Assembly (NCBI RefSeq): GCF_010093065.1
Contig: NZ_CP048113.1
Span: 7,272,001 to 7,336,000 of the forward strand
DNA: 64,000 nucleotides
DNA from: Chitinophaga agri
GTDB lineage: Bacteria > Bacteroidota > Bacteroidia > Chitinophagales > Chitinophagaceae
Direction: 5' to 3'
Positions 51,682 to 60,874 of this stretch are shown here, one piece after another. A program made the translations under genes and the position numbers. The stretch's first letter is position 1; the number at the start of each line of letters is the position of its first letter. The notes under the pieces were generated by a model, which was given only the letters and a program-made list of their open reading frames with translations, had not been told where the DNA came from and searched no databases.

Positions 51682-52521
51682 ATGCCCCGTATACTAGCCG
51701 TTCATGGCATTGGTCAGCAGTATAAAGCAGATGAAGTAATTCATAGTGAATGGTGGCCTTATCTCGCAGGAGGGTTGCATAACGTTAATGTAGACATTGT
51801 AAAGGAAGACCTGGTATGCCCTTTTTATGGCCATTTATTCAGAAAACAGGATCTGCTCAGCGGCGATGATAAGTATGATCCCAAAGATATGACTACAGAA
51901 GAGATAGCGCTGATGGAGGCATTGCTGGAAGAAGCCGTCATCCAGGAGCCCGGTAAAGTCGCCGGCAGGGAAGTTTTTGCGCAGCAGCATCTGGGCACCC
52001 CGCAATGGGCACAATGGGGTATCAGGATGTTATCCAGAAGTAAGTTCTTTGTGAATATCAGCCAGCACATGATGATGGGAGACCTTAAACAGGTGGTGCG
52101 TTATATGAATGACAAAGCTATACGGGAGGCGGTTATTGAGAAAGTGATGAATAAATTTACAGATGATGTGAAGATTGTTATCGGACATTCCCTGGGCGCT
52201 GTCGTGGCTTATGAGTGCCTGTTCCGTAAGCCTGAACATCCGGTTTGTTTTATTACCATGGGATCACCGTTGGGGATCAATAACCTTATATTTGATAAGT
52301 TAAGACCCGCCCCTCAGAAAGGTAAGGGCACATGGCCGCCTGTAAAGAACTGGACCAACATTGCTGATAAGGCAGACCTGGTAGCGTTGAATAAAAAACT
52401 GGATGGGCTTTTTGGGCCTGGTATCACGGATATCGTTGTGGACAACGGTGCGCATGCACACGATGGCACGCATTACCTCTCTTCGTCTGCTATTGCTAAA
52501 ACCATTGCAGCTAACTTATGA
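51682..52521 (+). CDS. Alpha/beta hydrolase (lipase/esterase-like) coupled to the caspase-NTPase gene
   Basis: The 279-residue protein starts with a core strand followed by VHGIG (residues 7-10), and has the lipase nucleophile elbow GHSLGA with S170. A late His in AHAHDGTHYLSS is a good candidate third triad member. A helical insert (~60-160) may form a lid. No signal peptide is present. Its TGA stop overlaps the ATG of the next gene (ATGA, 4 bp), so both proteins should be made in a fixed ratio. By analogy with defence operons, it could be the lipid- or ester-cutting effector released by the caspase; that is inference. Confidence 0.85.
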   Translation: MPRILAVHGIGQQYKADEVIHSEWWPYLAGGLHNVNVDIVKEDLVCPFYGHLFRKQDLLSGDDKYDPKDMTTEEIALMEALLEEAVIQEPGKVAGREVFAQQHLGTPQWAQWGIRMLSRSKFFVNISQHMMMGDLKQVVRYMNDKAIREAVIEKVMNKFTDDVKIVIGHSLGAVVAYECLFRKPEHPVCFITMGSPLGINNLIFDKLRPAPQKGKGTWPPVKNWTNIADKADLVALNKKLDGLFGPGITDIVVDNGAHAHDGTHYLSSSAIAKTIAANL

Positions 52522-55500
52522 AAAAGATCCTCATCGCAGCAGGGACAGCCCGGTATGCATATCTGCCAGACCACGAACAACGCCCTCAGCTAACGGAGGT
52601 CGTTGCCAAGATAAAAGCCGCCTTTTCAAAAGATATGCACTACGAACTGGCACTTGAGCATATTAGTAATAACCCTTCCTCTAATCAGCTACGGGATGAA
52701 CTGGATGACTGGCTCGGAGATCCGCAGCGAAGTGGGGATGACTGGGTGGTTATATATTACACGGGGCATGGAGAGATACTCGATAGCGGAAGTTTGTATC
52801 TGTGGACCAGTAATTATAGATCAGGTAAGCATGCTGCTACTGCGTTTCTTTTCAGTCAGCTGGCGGATATGGTCGCAGGGCGTACGGCCTCCGGGGAAAA
52901 CCGGCGAACCAAACGGATACTGTTCATCCTTGATACCTGTTACGCTGGTGCCGGTGCCAATGAGATAATGGAAAAGATAGGTCGCTATTTTACACATGAT
53001 TCCAGGAGTGGTATGTATTATGTCCTGGCGGCCTCTTTTCCTAATGAACCTGCCCTGGCAGGTGGGTTGTCTGATGCACTCCTCGCATCACTGGAAGAGT
53101 TGTCGCAAAAGTCAAAGCAACAGCAGTATATTTTTTTTGATCAGATCAATGCGGCGATCAACCAACGGCTTGGCGCTTATAAAGCTTATTTTGTAAATGT
53201 GACGTCAGCAGATGAAGTGCAGCAATTTTTTCCGAACCCTTATTGCGAGGCAAATAGTGTTGCTACGCCGGTAGCGGCAACAACTTTTACCCCTGCTGAG
53301 CTGCAATGCTTAAAAGGCATAAATATAAATGAGTTCAGAAATTACTGGGCGCCAAATGCAAGAGGAGTAACGGCCGAAGTGGAATCCGGATGGTACTTCA
53401 CCGCAAGGACAAAGTTGCTGAACGAGATAGCAGTATGGCTGAAAGATAAGGCTGCTGATCCCATGCTGATCGTGACTGGACCTGCTGGTTCGGGCAAGTC
53501 CACTATACTGTCGGCAATCGTCTTGCTGGCACAGGAAATAGCAGCAGGACTGACAGAAAGGTATACTATTGACAAAGAAGATGTCCGGCAGTTCCGCCGG
53601 CTGGACCTTGCGATACATGCAAGGGGTAAAACGCCTGATGATACTTTACATATTATAGCAGATGCGATAGCGGTAAAACCGGAAATGGAAGCGGTGCTGG
53701 CACAACTGCAGACGAGAGGGGACTATTTTATGCTGATGGATGCACTCGATGAAGCAGTAGATCCTCAGCGTATCTGTAATCAGCTGTTGAAACCACTCAG
53801 CAAGGTATCCGGCATCAGGATACTGATCGGTAGCAGACCGGAAGCAGTGAGAACGCTGGGGGAGGACTTACCTATGTTGTATATTGATGATGCTAAATAC
53901 ATCAGCTACAGCGATTTTGAATTGTATATTTCAAGAAGATTGACAGGTATTACGGCTTACAGGTCCACTGATCACCTTACGGATGATATAGAGTACCTGC
54001 GGGCGGTGAAAAAGATTGCCGGGAAAGCATACCCCAATTTTCTCATCGGCCGCCTGGCTACGGCTGCGTTGGAAGCTGCAGGTACCGATATCGCCAGTTT
54101 CAATCAGCAGTTATTTGAGTTTCCCGCTTCAGTGAACGCGGCATTTGATCTATACCTCCGCCGGTTCAATGAGCACTATGAACTGGTCAGGGATATATTG
54201 CGTCCCCTGGCCTGGTCGCATGGATCGGGTTTTCCCTGGGACCATATCTGGTCGGCATTAGCCAATGCGTTTTCCGGAAAGGAATATCATGATGATGATA
54301 TTCGCTGGGTGATTAACAATGCAGGCTCATTCATAGTAGAAACGCTGGAGTTCGGCCGTTCTGTTTTCAGGTTGTATCATGAGGCAATGGTGGAGTTTTT
54401 GAAAGGAGATATGGATGAAGTAGCCGCAAATCGTCTTATAGTCAGGGCCCTGGTAAAGACAGTTCCGTTGCTGGATAACAGGGAAAACCGTGACTGGCGG
54501 ATGGCACATCCCTACCTGCTGCATTATCTGCCTGGACATGCGGCTATAGGACATGATCTGGAATGGCTGACTAATGATCCGCTATTCCTGCTTTGTGCGA
54601 ACGACGTTAAACTGCACACCGTCCTGATTACAAACAATAGCCAGGTATCTCCGCAGCTGCTGGATGTATATCAGAGTGCTGTGCACCACATCAGGGAGAA
54701 GAATCTTGCGGAAGCAGCAGTTTATCTGCAGTTGAGCGCCTGGAAGTACAGCTTGCGATCGTTTTATATGCATTATGCATGGGCAGTGATCAATGGCCCC
54801 TGGAAGGTGATATGGGCCACATGGCTTCCGCCGTCTTCCAGTAATGAGATCGCACATGGTATGACGCATATTAGTGCACTGACAACGGGTAAATGGGGTG
54901 AGCAACATGTGGTGGCTGTATGCCGTTCAAATGGAACGGTTGAAATATGGGACATGGAACGTTCTGCAAAGATCTTTACCCCGGACACGGGCATGAAAGA
55001 TGGCGCAGTAGCCATGGCGCTGGCAGCAACCAGATCCGGAGCGGTGCTGGTGATGGGATGGTCAGGGGGCCAAATGAAGACGATCAACCTGGATACCGGA
55101 GAAGTACTGTCGCTTAATACCGGATACAAGATTACACTGCTCCATACAGCAAAGAGGAACGGAGAGGATGTGTGTATTATCTACTATAACAGATCTGCTA
55201 TCGCTATACGCGCATTGGCAGGGCTGGAACTGATATTGAAAAGAGAGAACATGGCCGAAAATGCGTTGTATAGCATAGACGATGTAAAAGTTGGTCAACA
55301 GCATTGTTTACTGGCCGTTGGAGACCATTTAGTGGCAGATACCGGTGGAACGGCAAGTAATATCCTGCTGTTCTCAATGGACGATCTGACGACGGTCTGG
55401 TCTAATTCTCCTTCAAACAGAGGTGTTTTCGTCGATGTTCAGGTGCAGCAGCTTTTTAATACTACGATAGCTGTTATCTCACAGGACAACTGGGGCCCAA

Positions 55501-56882
55501 CGGAGATCTGGGACCTGAAGCGGGGCGCGAAATTGTTCCGGGATAATCAGACTGGCACCTACTCCTGGATCTATCCTGAGGGAAACAGGTTGTATCTGTT
55601 CACTGTGTTTATGTCCAGACTCAGGAGACTGGAAGTGCAGTACGATAAGGTGTTACGACAGCTTTCAGGTAGCGATGACTATACCTATCCGGATGTGATG
55701 CTGACAGGTAAACCATATCGTACACTTCAAGTGAATGGAAGAGAGCAGTTGCTGACCGTTAACAGTAATTACCTGCATATATGGGATATTGAGTCTGTTA
55801 TCAGAAGTAAGTCGGCCACCCATGGGTATCAATTGTTAAAACAGCATACAGGTGGATTCGCTGTCAGGCTGCAAAGGTCGCCGGTTCTTTACGTAGGAAC
55901 ACGGACGGGAGTGGCTATATTACACGCAGAGACATCGGAATGGAAGGAAGACTATGAAATGGATGGAAATGATCCGGTGGCGCTATTAAGTATTGCACCA
56001 GATGAAAGTATGATGGCGGTAGTGAGGGATTCAGGGAATGTATATTTATGCGCTGTCTATGCTGATACCGGTACATTGTCAGCTGGTGTTCAGTTATTTA
56101 CAGCGGATGCTATTGGTGCGCTGTACTGGATAAAACGCGATGGCCGGTATATTCTTATGGCAGCCGTACGGGAAAGAGGCGTCTGGCTCGTCCGTCTCTG
56201 GAATATTACTCCTGGAGGAAATAGGACGCACGTGGGTCAGATAAGACCGGATGCGGGCTCAGACGCCGGGGTAGCTGCAGGACCTGGTGTGAAGCGGATC
56301 CGGGGGGAGGAAATGCCTACAAATAGCAGGATAAGATTATACGCCGGGCAGGAAGATAAGATGATTGAAGGACTTACGGCGAAGGTGATCAATGATAAAC
56401 TGCGCATCGCATTTGCAAGTAAATATGGAATGGTGAATATCCTGGATTATGAAGACCTGCAGGATAGTGTTTTTGCGATACATGAGTGGTATACACCGTC
56501 GAATACAGGAGAGTATATTGAATGCCTGCTTTCCTGTAATGCCGATGGGCGCGACCTATTGATCGCAGCCGCTGAATATGGACAGATCACCATCTTTGAC
56601 TTTAAAACCGGAGAAGTAATCACTGCGAAAGGAAATGCGCATGAAACAAAGGTGACCGCATTATGTGTTTTTAGCTCAGATAAGGGCAGTTGTTTTATCT
56701 CCGGTGATGATCGCGGGGTATTAAAATTTTGGTCGTTCCGGTTACAGGAAAGGTATAGCATAGATCTGCGGGCAGGCATTCTGAAACTGGAGCAGGGGGG
56801 AGATGGCCGGTTATATGTTTATACCAGATCGGGCATGGCTTTACTTCAGCTCTCTCCCGACCTCTATGAAACAATATTCTAA
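52518..56882 (+). CDS. Caspase-like peptidase - STAND/NACHT-like NTPase - beta-propeller protein
   Basis: The 1454-residue protein has no signal peptide. Residues ~1-240 are a caspase-like C14 domain with H84 in YYTGHGE and C141 in LDTCYAG. Residues ~295-700 are a P-loop NTPase: Walker A GPAGSGKST at 321-329, Walker B LMDALDE near 406-412 and ILIGSRPE near 435-442, typical of NACHT/STAND proteins. A helical arm follows. Residues ~790-1454 are WD40-like propeller blades (VAVCRSNGTVEIWDMERSA; LHIWDIESV; GDDRGVLKFWSF). This peptidase-switch-sensor order is that of NLR-like immune or cell-death receptors in multicellular or social bacteria. The 4-bp overlap ties it to the upstream hydrolase. Confidence 0.9.
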   Translation: MKKILIAAGTARYAYLPDHEQRPQLTEVVAKIKAAFSKDMHYELALEHISNNPSSNQLRDELDDWLGDPQRSGDDWVVIYYTGHGEILDSGSLYLWTSNYRSGKHAATAFLFSQLADMVAGRTASGENRRTKRILFILDTCYAGAGANEIMEKIGRYFTHDSRSGMYYVLAASFPNEPALAGGLSDALLASLEELSQKSKQQQYIFFDQINAAINQRLGAYKAYFVNVTSADEVQQFFPNPYCEANSVATPVAATTFTPAELQCLKGININEFRNYWAPNARGVTAEVESGWYFTARTKLLNEIAVWLKDKAADPMLIVTGPAGSGKSTILSAIVLLAQEIAAGLTERYTIDKEDVRQFRRLDLAIHARGKTPDDTLHIIADAIAVKPEMEAVLAQLQTRGDYFMLMDALDEAVDPQRICNQLLKPLSKVSGIRILIGSRPEAVRTLGEDLPMLYIDDAKYISYSDFELYISRRLTGITAYRSTDHLTDDIEYLRAVKKIAGKAYPNFLIGRLATAALEAAGTDIASFNQQLFEFPASVNAAFDLYLRRFNEHYELVRDILRPLAWSHGSGFPWDHIWSALANAFSGKEYHDDDIRWVINNAGSFIVETLEFGRSVFRLYHEAMVEFLKGDMDEVAANRLIVRALVKTVPLLDNRENRDWRMAHPYLLHYLPGHAAIGHDLEWLTNDPLFLLCANDVKLHTVLITNNSQVSPQLLDVYQSAVHHIREKNLAEAAVYLQLSAWKYSLRSFYMHYAWAVINGPWKVIWATWLPPSSSNEIAHGMTHISALTTGKWGEQHVVAVCRSNGTVEIWDMERSAKIFTPDTGMKDGAVAMALAATRSGAVLVMGWSGGQMKTINLDTGEVLSLNTGYKITLLHTAKRNGEDVCIIYYNRSAIAIRALAGLELILKRENMAENALYSIDDVKVGQQHCLLAVGDHLVADTGGTASNILLFSMDDLTTVWSNSPSNRGVFVDVQVQQLFNTTIAVISQDNWGPTEIWDLKRGAKLFRDNQTGTYSWIYPEGNRLYLFTVFMSRLRRLEVQYDKVLRQLSGSDDYTYPDVMLTGKPYRTLQVNGREQLLTVNSNYLHIWDIESVIRSKSATHGYQLLKQHTGGFAVRLQRSPVLYVGTRTGVAILHAETSEWKEDYEMDGNDPVALLSIAPDESMMAVVRDSGNVYLCAVYADTGTLSAGVQLFTADAIGALYWIKRDGRYILMAAVRERGVWLVRLWNITPGGNRTHVGQIRPDAGSDAGVAAGPGVKRIRGEEMPTNSRIRLYAGQEDKMIEGLTAKVINDKLRIAFASKYGMVNILDYEDLQDSVFAIHEWYTPSNTGEYIECLLSCNADGRDLLIAAAEYGQITIFDFKTGEVITAKGNAHETKVTALCVFSSDKGSCFISGDDRGVLKFWSFRLQERYSIDLRAGILKLEQGGDGRLYVYTRSGMALLQLSPDLYETIF

Positions 56883-56913
56883 TGCTTATAAGCCTGTTAA
56901 CAAAAAAAAGGCT

Positions 56914-56982
56914 TTAGTGATGCCGCCTTTTCGCCCAAAGGGAATTGCTAAGCAGCAGGAAAAATAAAATAAATGATCTCAT
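56914..56982 (-). CDS. Possible 22-residue signal-peptide-like microprotein
   Basis: A short frame reads MRSFILFFLLLSNSLWAKRR then HH and a stop. It has the hydrophobic core and basic end of a signal or membrane anchor. It lies in the gap between the caspase-NTPase gene and the pentapeptide-like gene. There is no supporting ribosome-binding site or terminator, so it may be chance or the stub of a lost exported protein. Confidence 0.25.
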   Translation of the reverse strand: MRSFILFFLLLSNSLWAKRRHH

Positions 56983-57045
56983 GGTTGGTTGGATAAATCG
57001 GGATTAAATATAGGGGTTTAATTAAATAAAGTAGGAATGGGTAAG

Positions 57046-57654
57046 CTATATACCCTGTGTGAGTGCCGCAAAACTACCGACTGTACGACTGCCTTTAGCG
57101 TCCTGTATGACCACATCGCTTACCTGTACCGGATAGTTGTCGGTTATTTTATTCTCCTCAAATGCAGGATGAGTAAGTGTGAGATCAGTAATCACTGTTC
57201 CTTCCAGCCGGCATCGCCGGAATATAATATGCTCATAAGCACCTTCTGAAAAATATGCCCAGTCCAGATCACAGTCAATAAAGCAAACATTGCGGAGGGT
57301 ACACCCTTCCAGGCTGATATGCGGAAGGATACACGACTGGAAAGTTACATCTGTCAGCTCGCAATCCTGTAACTGTGCTTTCTTAAAATTGCTGTTGGTG
57401 AATATAGTCTGCCGGAAGTGGCACTGGTATATGTAAGCATGCGAAAGATCCGTATTGTCAAAACGGGAACTGATAATATCTGTGCCGGAAAATGCCGCAT
57501 CATGCAGCAGTACTCCATCGGTCTGGTAGTTCTGCAGGGTTTCATCTTCAAGATTAAGCTTGTCACTTTCATCAGGTTCGCCTACGCCTGATATTGTCTG
57601 CTGATACCATTGCTCGTGTGTCTGTAGCATTTTCTCAAAAACTGATATCTCCAT
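57046..57654 (-). CDS. Pentapeptide-repeat-like protein
   Basis: From the ATG at 57654 the protein has 202 residues (a TTG at 57666 would add four). From about residue 45, five-residue periodicity is clear: SRFDNTDLSHAYIYQCHF, ANSNFKKAQLQDCEL-like steps, LEGCTLRNVCFIDCDLDW and FRRCRLEG, which should fold as a right-handed quadrilateral beta helix. Pentapeptide-repeat proteins serve as DNA mimics (Qnr, MfpA), adaptors or effectors; the role here is unknown. It is cytoplasmic by sequence and convergent with the caspase-NTPase gene. Confidence 0.75.
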   Translation of the reverse strand: MEISVFEKMLQTHEQWYQQTISGVGEPDESDKLNLEDETLQNYQTDGVLLHDAAFSGTDIISSRFDNTDLSHAYIYQCHFRQTIFTNSNFKKAQLQDCELTDVTFQSCILPHISLEGCTLRNVCFIDCDLDWAYFSEGAYEHIIFRRCRLEGTVITDLTLTHPAFEENKITDNYPVQVSDVVIQDAKGSRTVGSFAALTQGI

Positions 57655-57928
57655 GATTGATTGCAATTACTCGTTTATAAAACGCGATAGTTTGAGGTCT
57701 TGTGGGGTATAATAAAGATATTGTTTTTAGCAAAAATGGCCAAGGATGTCTGGAAACCTGTTGTAGCCGTCCGCCCATACCGGGAATGGATAATTTACCG
57801 GCCTTCTGTGCAGCTACCTGCGTAAGCTGGTTACGCGATTCCCCGAACGGAATGGGTTGATGAACCACGATGGTGGAAGAGCACGGGTATGTGGATGAAC
57901 ATAACAATGCTATTAACTAAGTCAGTGC

Positions 57929-58777
57929 TTATTTCAGTATGATCCTTTCCAGTTCCCGTCCCTGGTATAACGCATACAGTTTCAGGTCGTCCATGTGCAC
58001 ATACCCAATATGGCAGCCGCAGGTTGCATTGGTGCATGTCCTTGGGAATAAGGCTTCCCTGAAATGTTGTTCATAGATATTGCCGATCTTCTCTTTGATA
58101 AAATGACAGCGGAACATGTTACCGTCGCCATCGAGGCTGATCACGGTATGTCCTGTTTTACAGGCCTTCCCGTAGCTGTCATAGTGTATCATGTTATTCA
58201 CGACATACGGATCAATACTTAACAGTGTAGCTGTTTCTTCTGCTGTGTAGTAGTTTGCCAGCTTTTTTTGTGCATTGATCCAGAGGTATCTTTCCGGCGG
58301 TAATGCTGCCCGCAGGTGTTCAATCTCTGTAATCGCTTCTTTAAAGCCCACTACTCCCACGCTATAGGATACCTCCATGGCATCCAGCTGCCGGCATTGT
58401 TCCAGGAAGGCGGTGCGGCTGGTCTCACCGGGGTGATAGGTGGTCCATAGTGCCAGTTTAGTTTTATCTGCCTTTTTTAGCCACCCCAGTTTACAGGAAA
58501 GGTTCGTCTGTATAGCCACCCTTTCTACGTTTGGTAACAGGCTTAACGTTACCATGGCTTCCTGATAGTATTTCCGGATCAATGCTTCTCCCCACGGAGT
58601 AAACAGGATCTTAAACTGTATATCAGCCTGCTCCTGTACAAATGTTACAAAGCGGGCTAACTGTGCGGCATCGCGTTCCAGTGTTTCCCTGGAGTCTTTT
58701 CTTTTGGCAAACGGACAGTAGTTACAGCTGTAATTGCAGCTGGACAACGGTCCTCTGTATAATATAGACAGCGTCAT
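57929..58777 (-). CDS. STM4011-family radical SAM protein
   Basis: The start is set by ATGA overlap with the stop of the upstream gene, giving 282 residues. The radical SAM cluster motif is C14-x3-C18-x2-C21 (SSCNYSCNYCPF). The C-terminal part has several more Cys (FRCHF; RTCTNATCGCHIGY), suggesting an auxiliary iron-sulfur cluster as in SPASM-type enzymes. The RGPLSSCNYSCNYCPFAK start and overall layout match my recollection of the STM4011 family. It is the last gene of a six-gene minus-strand operon. Substrate and product are unknown. Confidence 0.88.
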   Translation of the reverse strand: MTLSILYRGPLSSCNYSCNYCPFAKRKDSRETLERDAAQLARFVTFVQEQADIQFKILFTPWGEALIRKYYQEAMVTLSLLPNVERVAIQTNLSCKLGWLKKADKTKLALWTTYHPGETSRTAFLEQCRQLDAMEVSYSVGVVGFKEAITEIEHLRAALPPERYLWINAQKKLANYYTAEETATLLSIDPYVVNNMIHYDSYGKACKTGHTVISLDGDGNMFRCHFIKEKIGNIYEQHFREALFPRTCTNATCGCHIGYVHMDDLKLYALYQGRELERIILK

Positions 58778-60078
58778 TGTAATGCAAAATTGTTGATAAG
58801 CGTCCGGATGGGCGTTGAGTACAACCATGGGCCGATCGCATCCGAATAGTCAATGCCCCTGCTGGTGAGATGGAACAGCTGTCCCTCCGTTACGGCCATA
58901 CCCTCATCAAGCAGTGACTGTAACTGCGGATAGTCGGTCAGCGGATGACTGCCATACAGCTCCCGGTAGCGGGAAATATCCAGTCCGCTGTTATGCAGTA
59001 CTGATTTGATAATAAACCGTCGTTGCTGCTCTTCCTGCGGCAGTATGATGCCATAATCCGCCTGACTGAAGTCAGCTGCTGCCTTCATTGAATACTGGTC
59101 TATGATCGACTTAATATTATGCCGGGCCACTGCATACTCAGATGAATAATGTACTGTCCTTGTATACGAACGCGCGCCGGCACCCAATCCGATCATACCA
59201 TCTTCCTGACAGGAATAAACAAGCGGTCGCACAGGTCTGTCCGGTTTGATCTTTCTGAACATGCGCATAGACACCTGTTCATATCCTGCATTGAGCAGCA
59301 TGGACTTTGCTGCCAGGTACAGTTCAAAGCGGTTATCTGCAGGTGCGTTCCCTGATTTGGCAATGCCTGTCAGGGGACGAACATATAGTGGGTAGATGAA
59401 GATCTCATCGAGCTCATACCGGATGGCTGCGTCGATTGAATACAGCCAGGTATCCGGGGTTTGTCCCTGGGCCCCGTAGATCAGGTCAACATTGATTGTC
59501 GGAAACCCCTGCTTTTTCAGCAGGTCCAGGGCCGCAAATACTTCCCTGTTTTTTTGAGGACGGCCCAGTGACTTCTGTTCTGTTTCCAGGAAGCTCTGTA
59601 CACCCATACTCACGCGGTCCACACCCTGTGAGAAAAGGAACTGCGCTTTCTCAGCCGTTATTGTTTTGGGAGACATCTCAAAAGATACCGGCAGCAGTTC
59701 CGGCTGTGCACCTAATTTCCGGATGATGCCAAACAGCTTTTCCAGCTGCGGTATTTCCAGAAAGGTGGGCGTGCCACCGCCTACCGCCATCTGACCGAAG
59801 TGCTGTGGCTGCACAACCTCCCGGATCGTATCTGCCTCTCGCGCCAGGGCGTCAAGATAAACATCCACCATGTCATCTTTCGGATTGGCAATGGTGAACA
59901 GGTTACAGAACCCGCAGCGCATCTCGCAGAAGGGGAGATGCACGTACAGAAAAAGGGCATCCTTCTTCTCTTCCTTCCACAAAGCAGATAGGGATAACGG
60001 TGCCAGTGACCGGTAACTATGCTTATGTGGATAGGAATAAGCGTAGGAATCAAATATGTTGTCGAACAATGTCGTCAT
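58774..60078 (-). CDS. STM4012-family radical SAM protein (HemN-like)
   Basis: The product has 434 residues from the ATG at 60078, which overlaps the stop of the upstream gene by 4 bp. The radical SAM motif is C51-E-M-R-C55-G-F-C58 in a HemN-like setting (LYVHLPFCEMRCGFC; VGGGTPTFL; RVSMGVQSF; NVDLIYGAQGQT). A C-terminal winged-helix-like tail resembles coproporphyrinogen-III dehydrogenase relatives. HemN homologues include heme chaperones and methyltransferases, so true heme synthesis should not be assumed. Confidence 0.88.
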   Translation of the reverse strand: MTTLFDNIFDSYAYSYPHKHSYRSLAPLSLSALWKEEKKDALFLYVHLPFCEMRCGFCNLFTIANPKDDMVDVYLDALAREADTIREVVQPQHFGQMAVGGGTPTFLEIPQLEKLFGIIRKLGAQPELLPVSFEMSPKTITAEKAQFLFSQGVDRVSMGVQSFLETEQKSLGRPQKNREVFAALDLLKKQGFPTINVDLIYGAQGQTPDTWLYSIDAAIRYELDEIFIYPLYVRPLTGIAKSGNAPADNRFELYLAAKSMLLNAGYEQVSMRMFRKIKPDRPVRPLVYSCQEDGMIGLGAGARSYTRTVHYSSEYAVARHNIKSIIDQYSMKAAADFSQADYGIILPQEEQQRRFIIKSVLHNSGLDISRYRELYGSHPLTDYPQLQSLLDEGMAVTEGQLFHLTSRGIDYSDAIGPWLYSTPIRTLINNFALQ

Positions 60079-60872
60079 GCTTTCTTCTTTAATACAAAAC
60101 TGGCCATCGGCACTTCCCATACACTGGGATGACCGATACGATGACCATAATATCCTTCTTCTCCGTAGGCTGTTCCATGATCTGAACAGATAATACAGAA
60201 GGTGTCTCTGTCCTGACTGGCCAGCGCATCCATCAGTATGGGCAACTGGCTGTCCACATACGCCAGTGCCGCCTGATGTGATGCGATCGTGTCTGTAGTC
60301 TGCTCATTAGTATGATAGAAATAGTTAGGCTGATGAATAGCCGATACATTGATAAACAGGAATAGCTGTTGTCCGGCACATTCACTGATAACAGTGGCGG
60401 CCTTCTCAAACTGGTTCCGGGTAGAGGCGGGGTCCGTCACACCATAGGAACGGTCCCAGTAGCTCTCCTGGAAAAGGGAAGGGAGCACACAACCCAGTGC
60501 AGTCTGTTTGTTAAAGAAACCTACACCACCTATGCAGACGGTTTTAAATCCCTGTTCTGCAAAGCCACTTACAATATCAGCCGTTTCGAACACCAGGGTT
60601 TTCTCTCCGGTCGTTTCACTTCCTGCGAATCTTGCTGCAAACATCCTGGGTGTCTTCTCCGGTGTGGCCGGAGTAGGCAGAAAGCCTGCAAAGAAGGCAT
60701 GATGTGCCGCATAGGTAAAACTACCAGGCGTACTGCATCGCTGCCACCCTTCGGGCATATATCGCCGGAAATTAGGTGTTCTGTTTTCGAGGAATAAGGA
60801 AGCCGCTGCGTCATACCGCAGGCTGTCCAGCGTCATGAACAGTATATTCATATCCCTCGCAATTTCTTTCAT
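60075..60872 (-). CDS. STM4013-family alkaline-phosphatase-fold hydrolase
   Basis: From the ATG at 60872 the product has 265 residues; earlier in-frame ATGs overlap the HAD gene. It opens ILFMTLDSLRYDAA, with the metal-binding Asp of the sulfatase/phosphatase superfamily, and later has CIICSDHGTAYGEEGYYGHRIGH, with the Asp-His pair and further His ligands. It lacks an obvious signal peptide, so it should act in the cytoplasm. Within the operon it may remove or transfer a phosphate or sulfate group on the pathway intermediate. Confidence 0.85.
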   Translation of the reverse strand: MKEIARDMNILFMTLDSLRYDAAASLFLENRTPNFRRYMPEGWQRCSTPGSFTYAAHHAFFAGFLPTPATPEKTPRMFAARFAGSETTGEKTLVFETADIVSGFAEQGFKTVCIGGVGFFNKQTALGCVLPSLFQESYWDRSYGVTDPASTRNQFEKAATVISECAGQQLFLFINVSAIHQPNYFYHTNEQTTDTIASHQAALAYVDSQLPILMDALASQDRDTFCIICSDHGTAYGEEGYYGHRIGHPSVWEVPMASFVLKKKA

Positions 60873-60874
60873 GT

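Noticed and set aside
57667..57928. Open minus-strand frame of about 90 codons (PFGESRNQLTQVAAQKAGK) between the pentapeptide-like and STM4011-like genes
   Set aside because: It starts only from a TTG, runs into the start of the neighbouring gene, and no family was recognised. It may be a remnant, but this cannot be supported.
58774..60078. Coproporphyrinogen-III oxidase (hemN) assignment
   Set aside because: The radical SAM core is HemN-like, but the gene lies in an STM4011-STM4015-type operon, so a role in heme synthesis is not supported.
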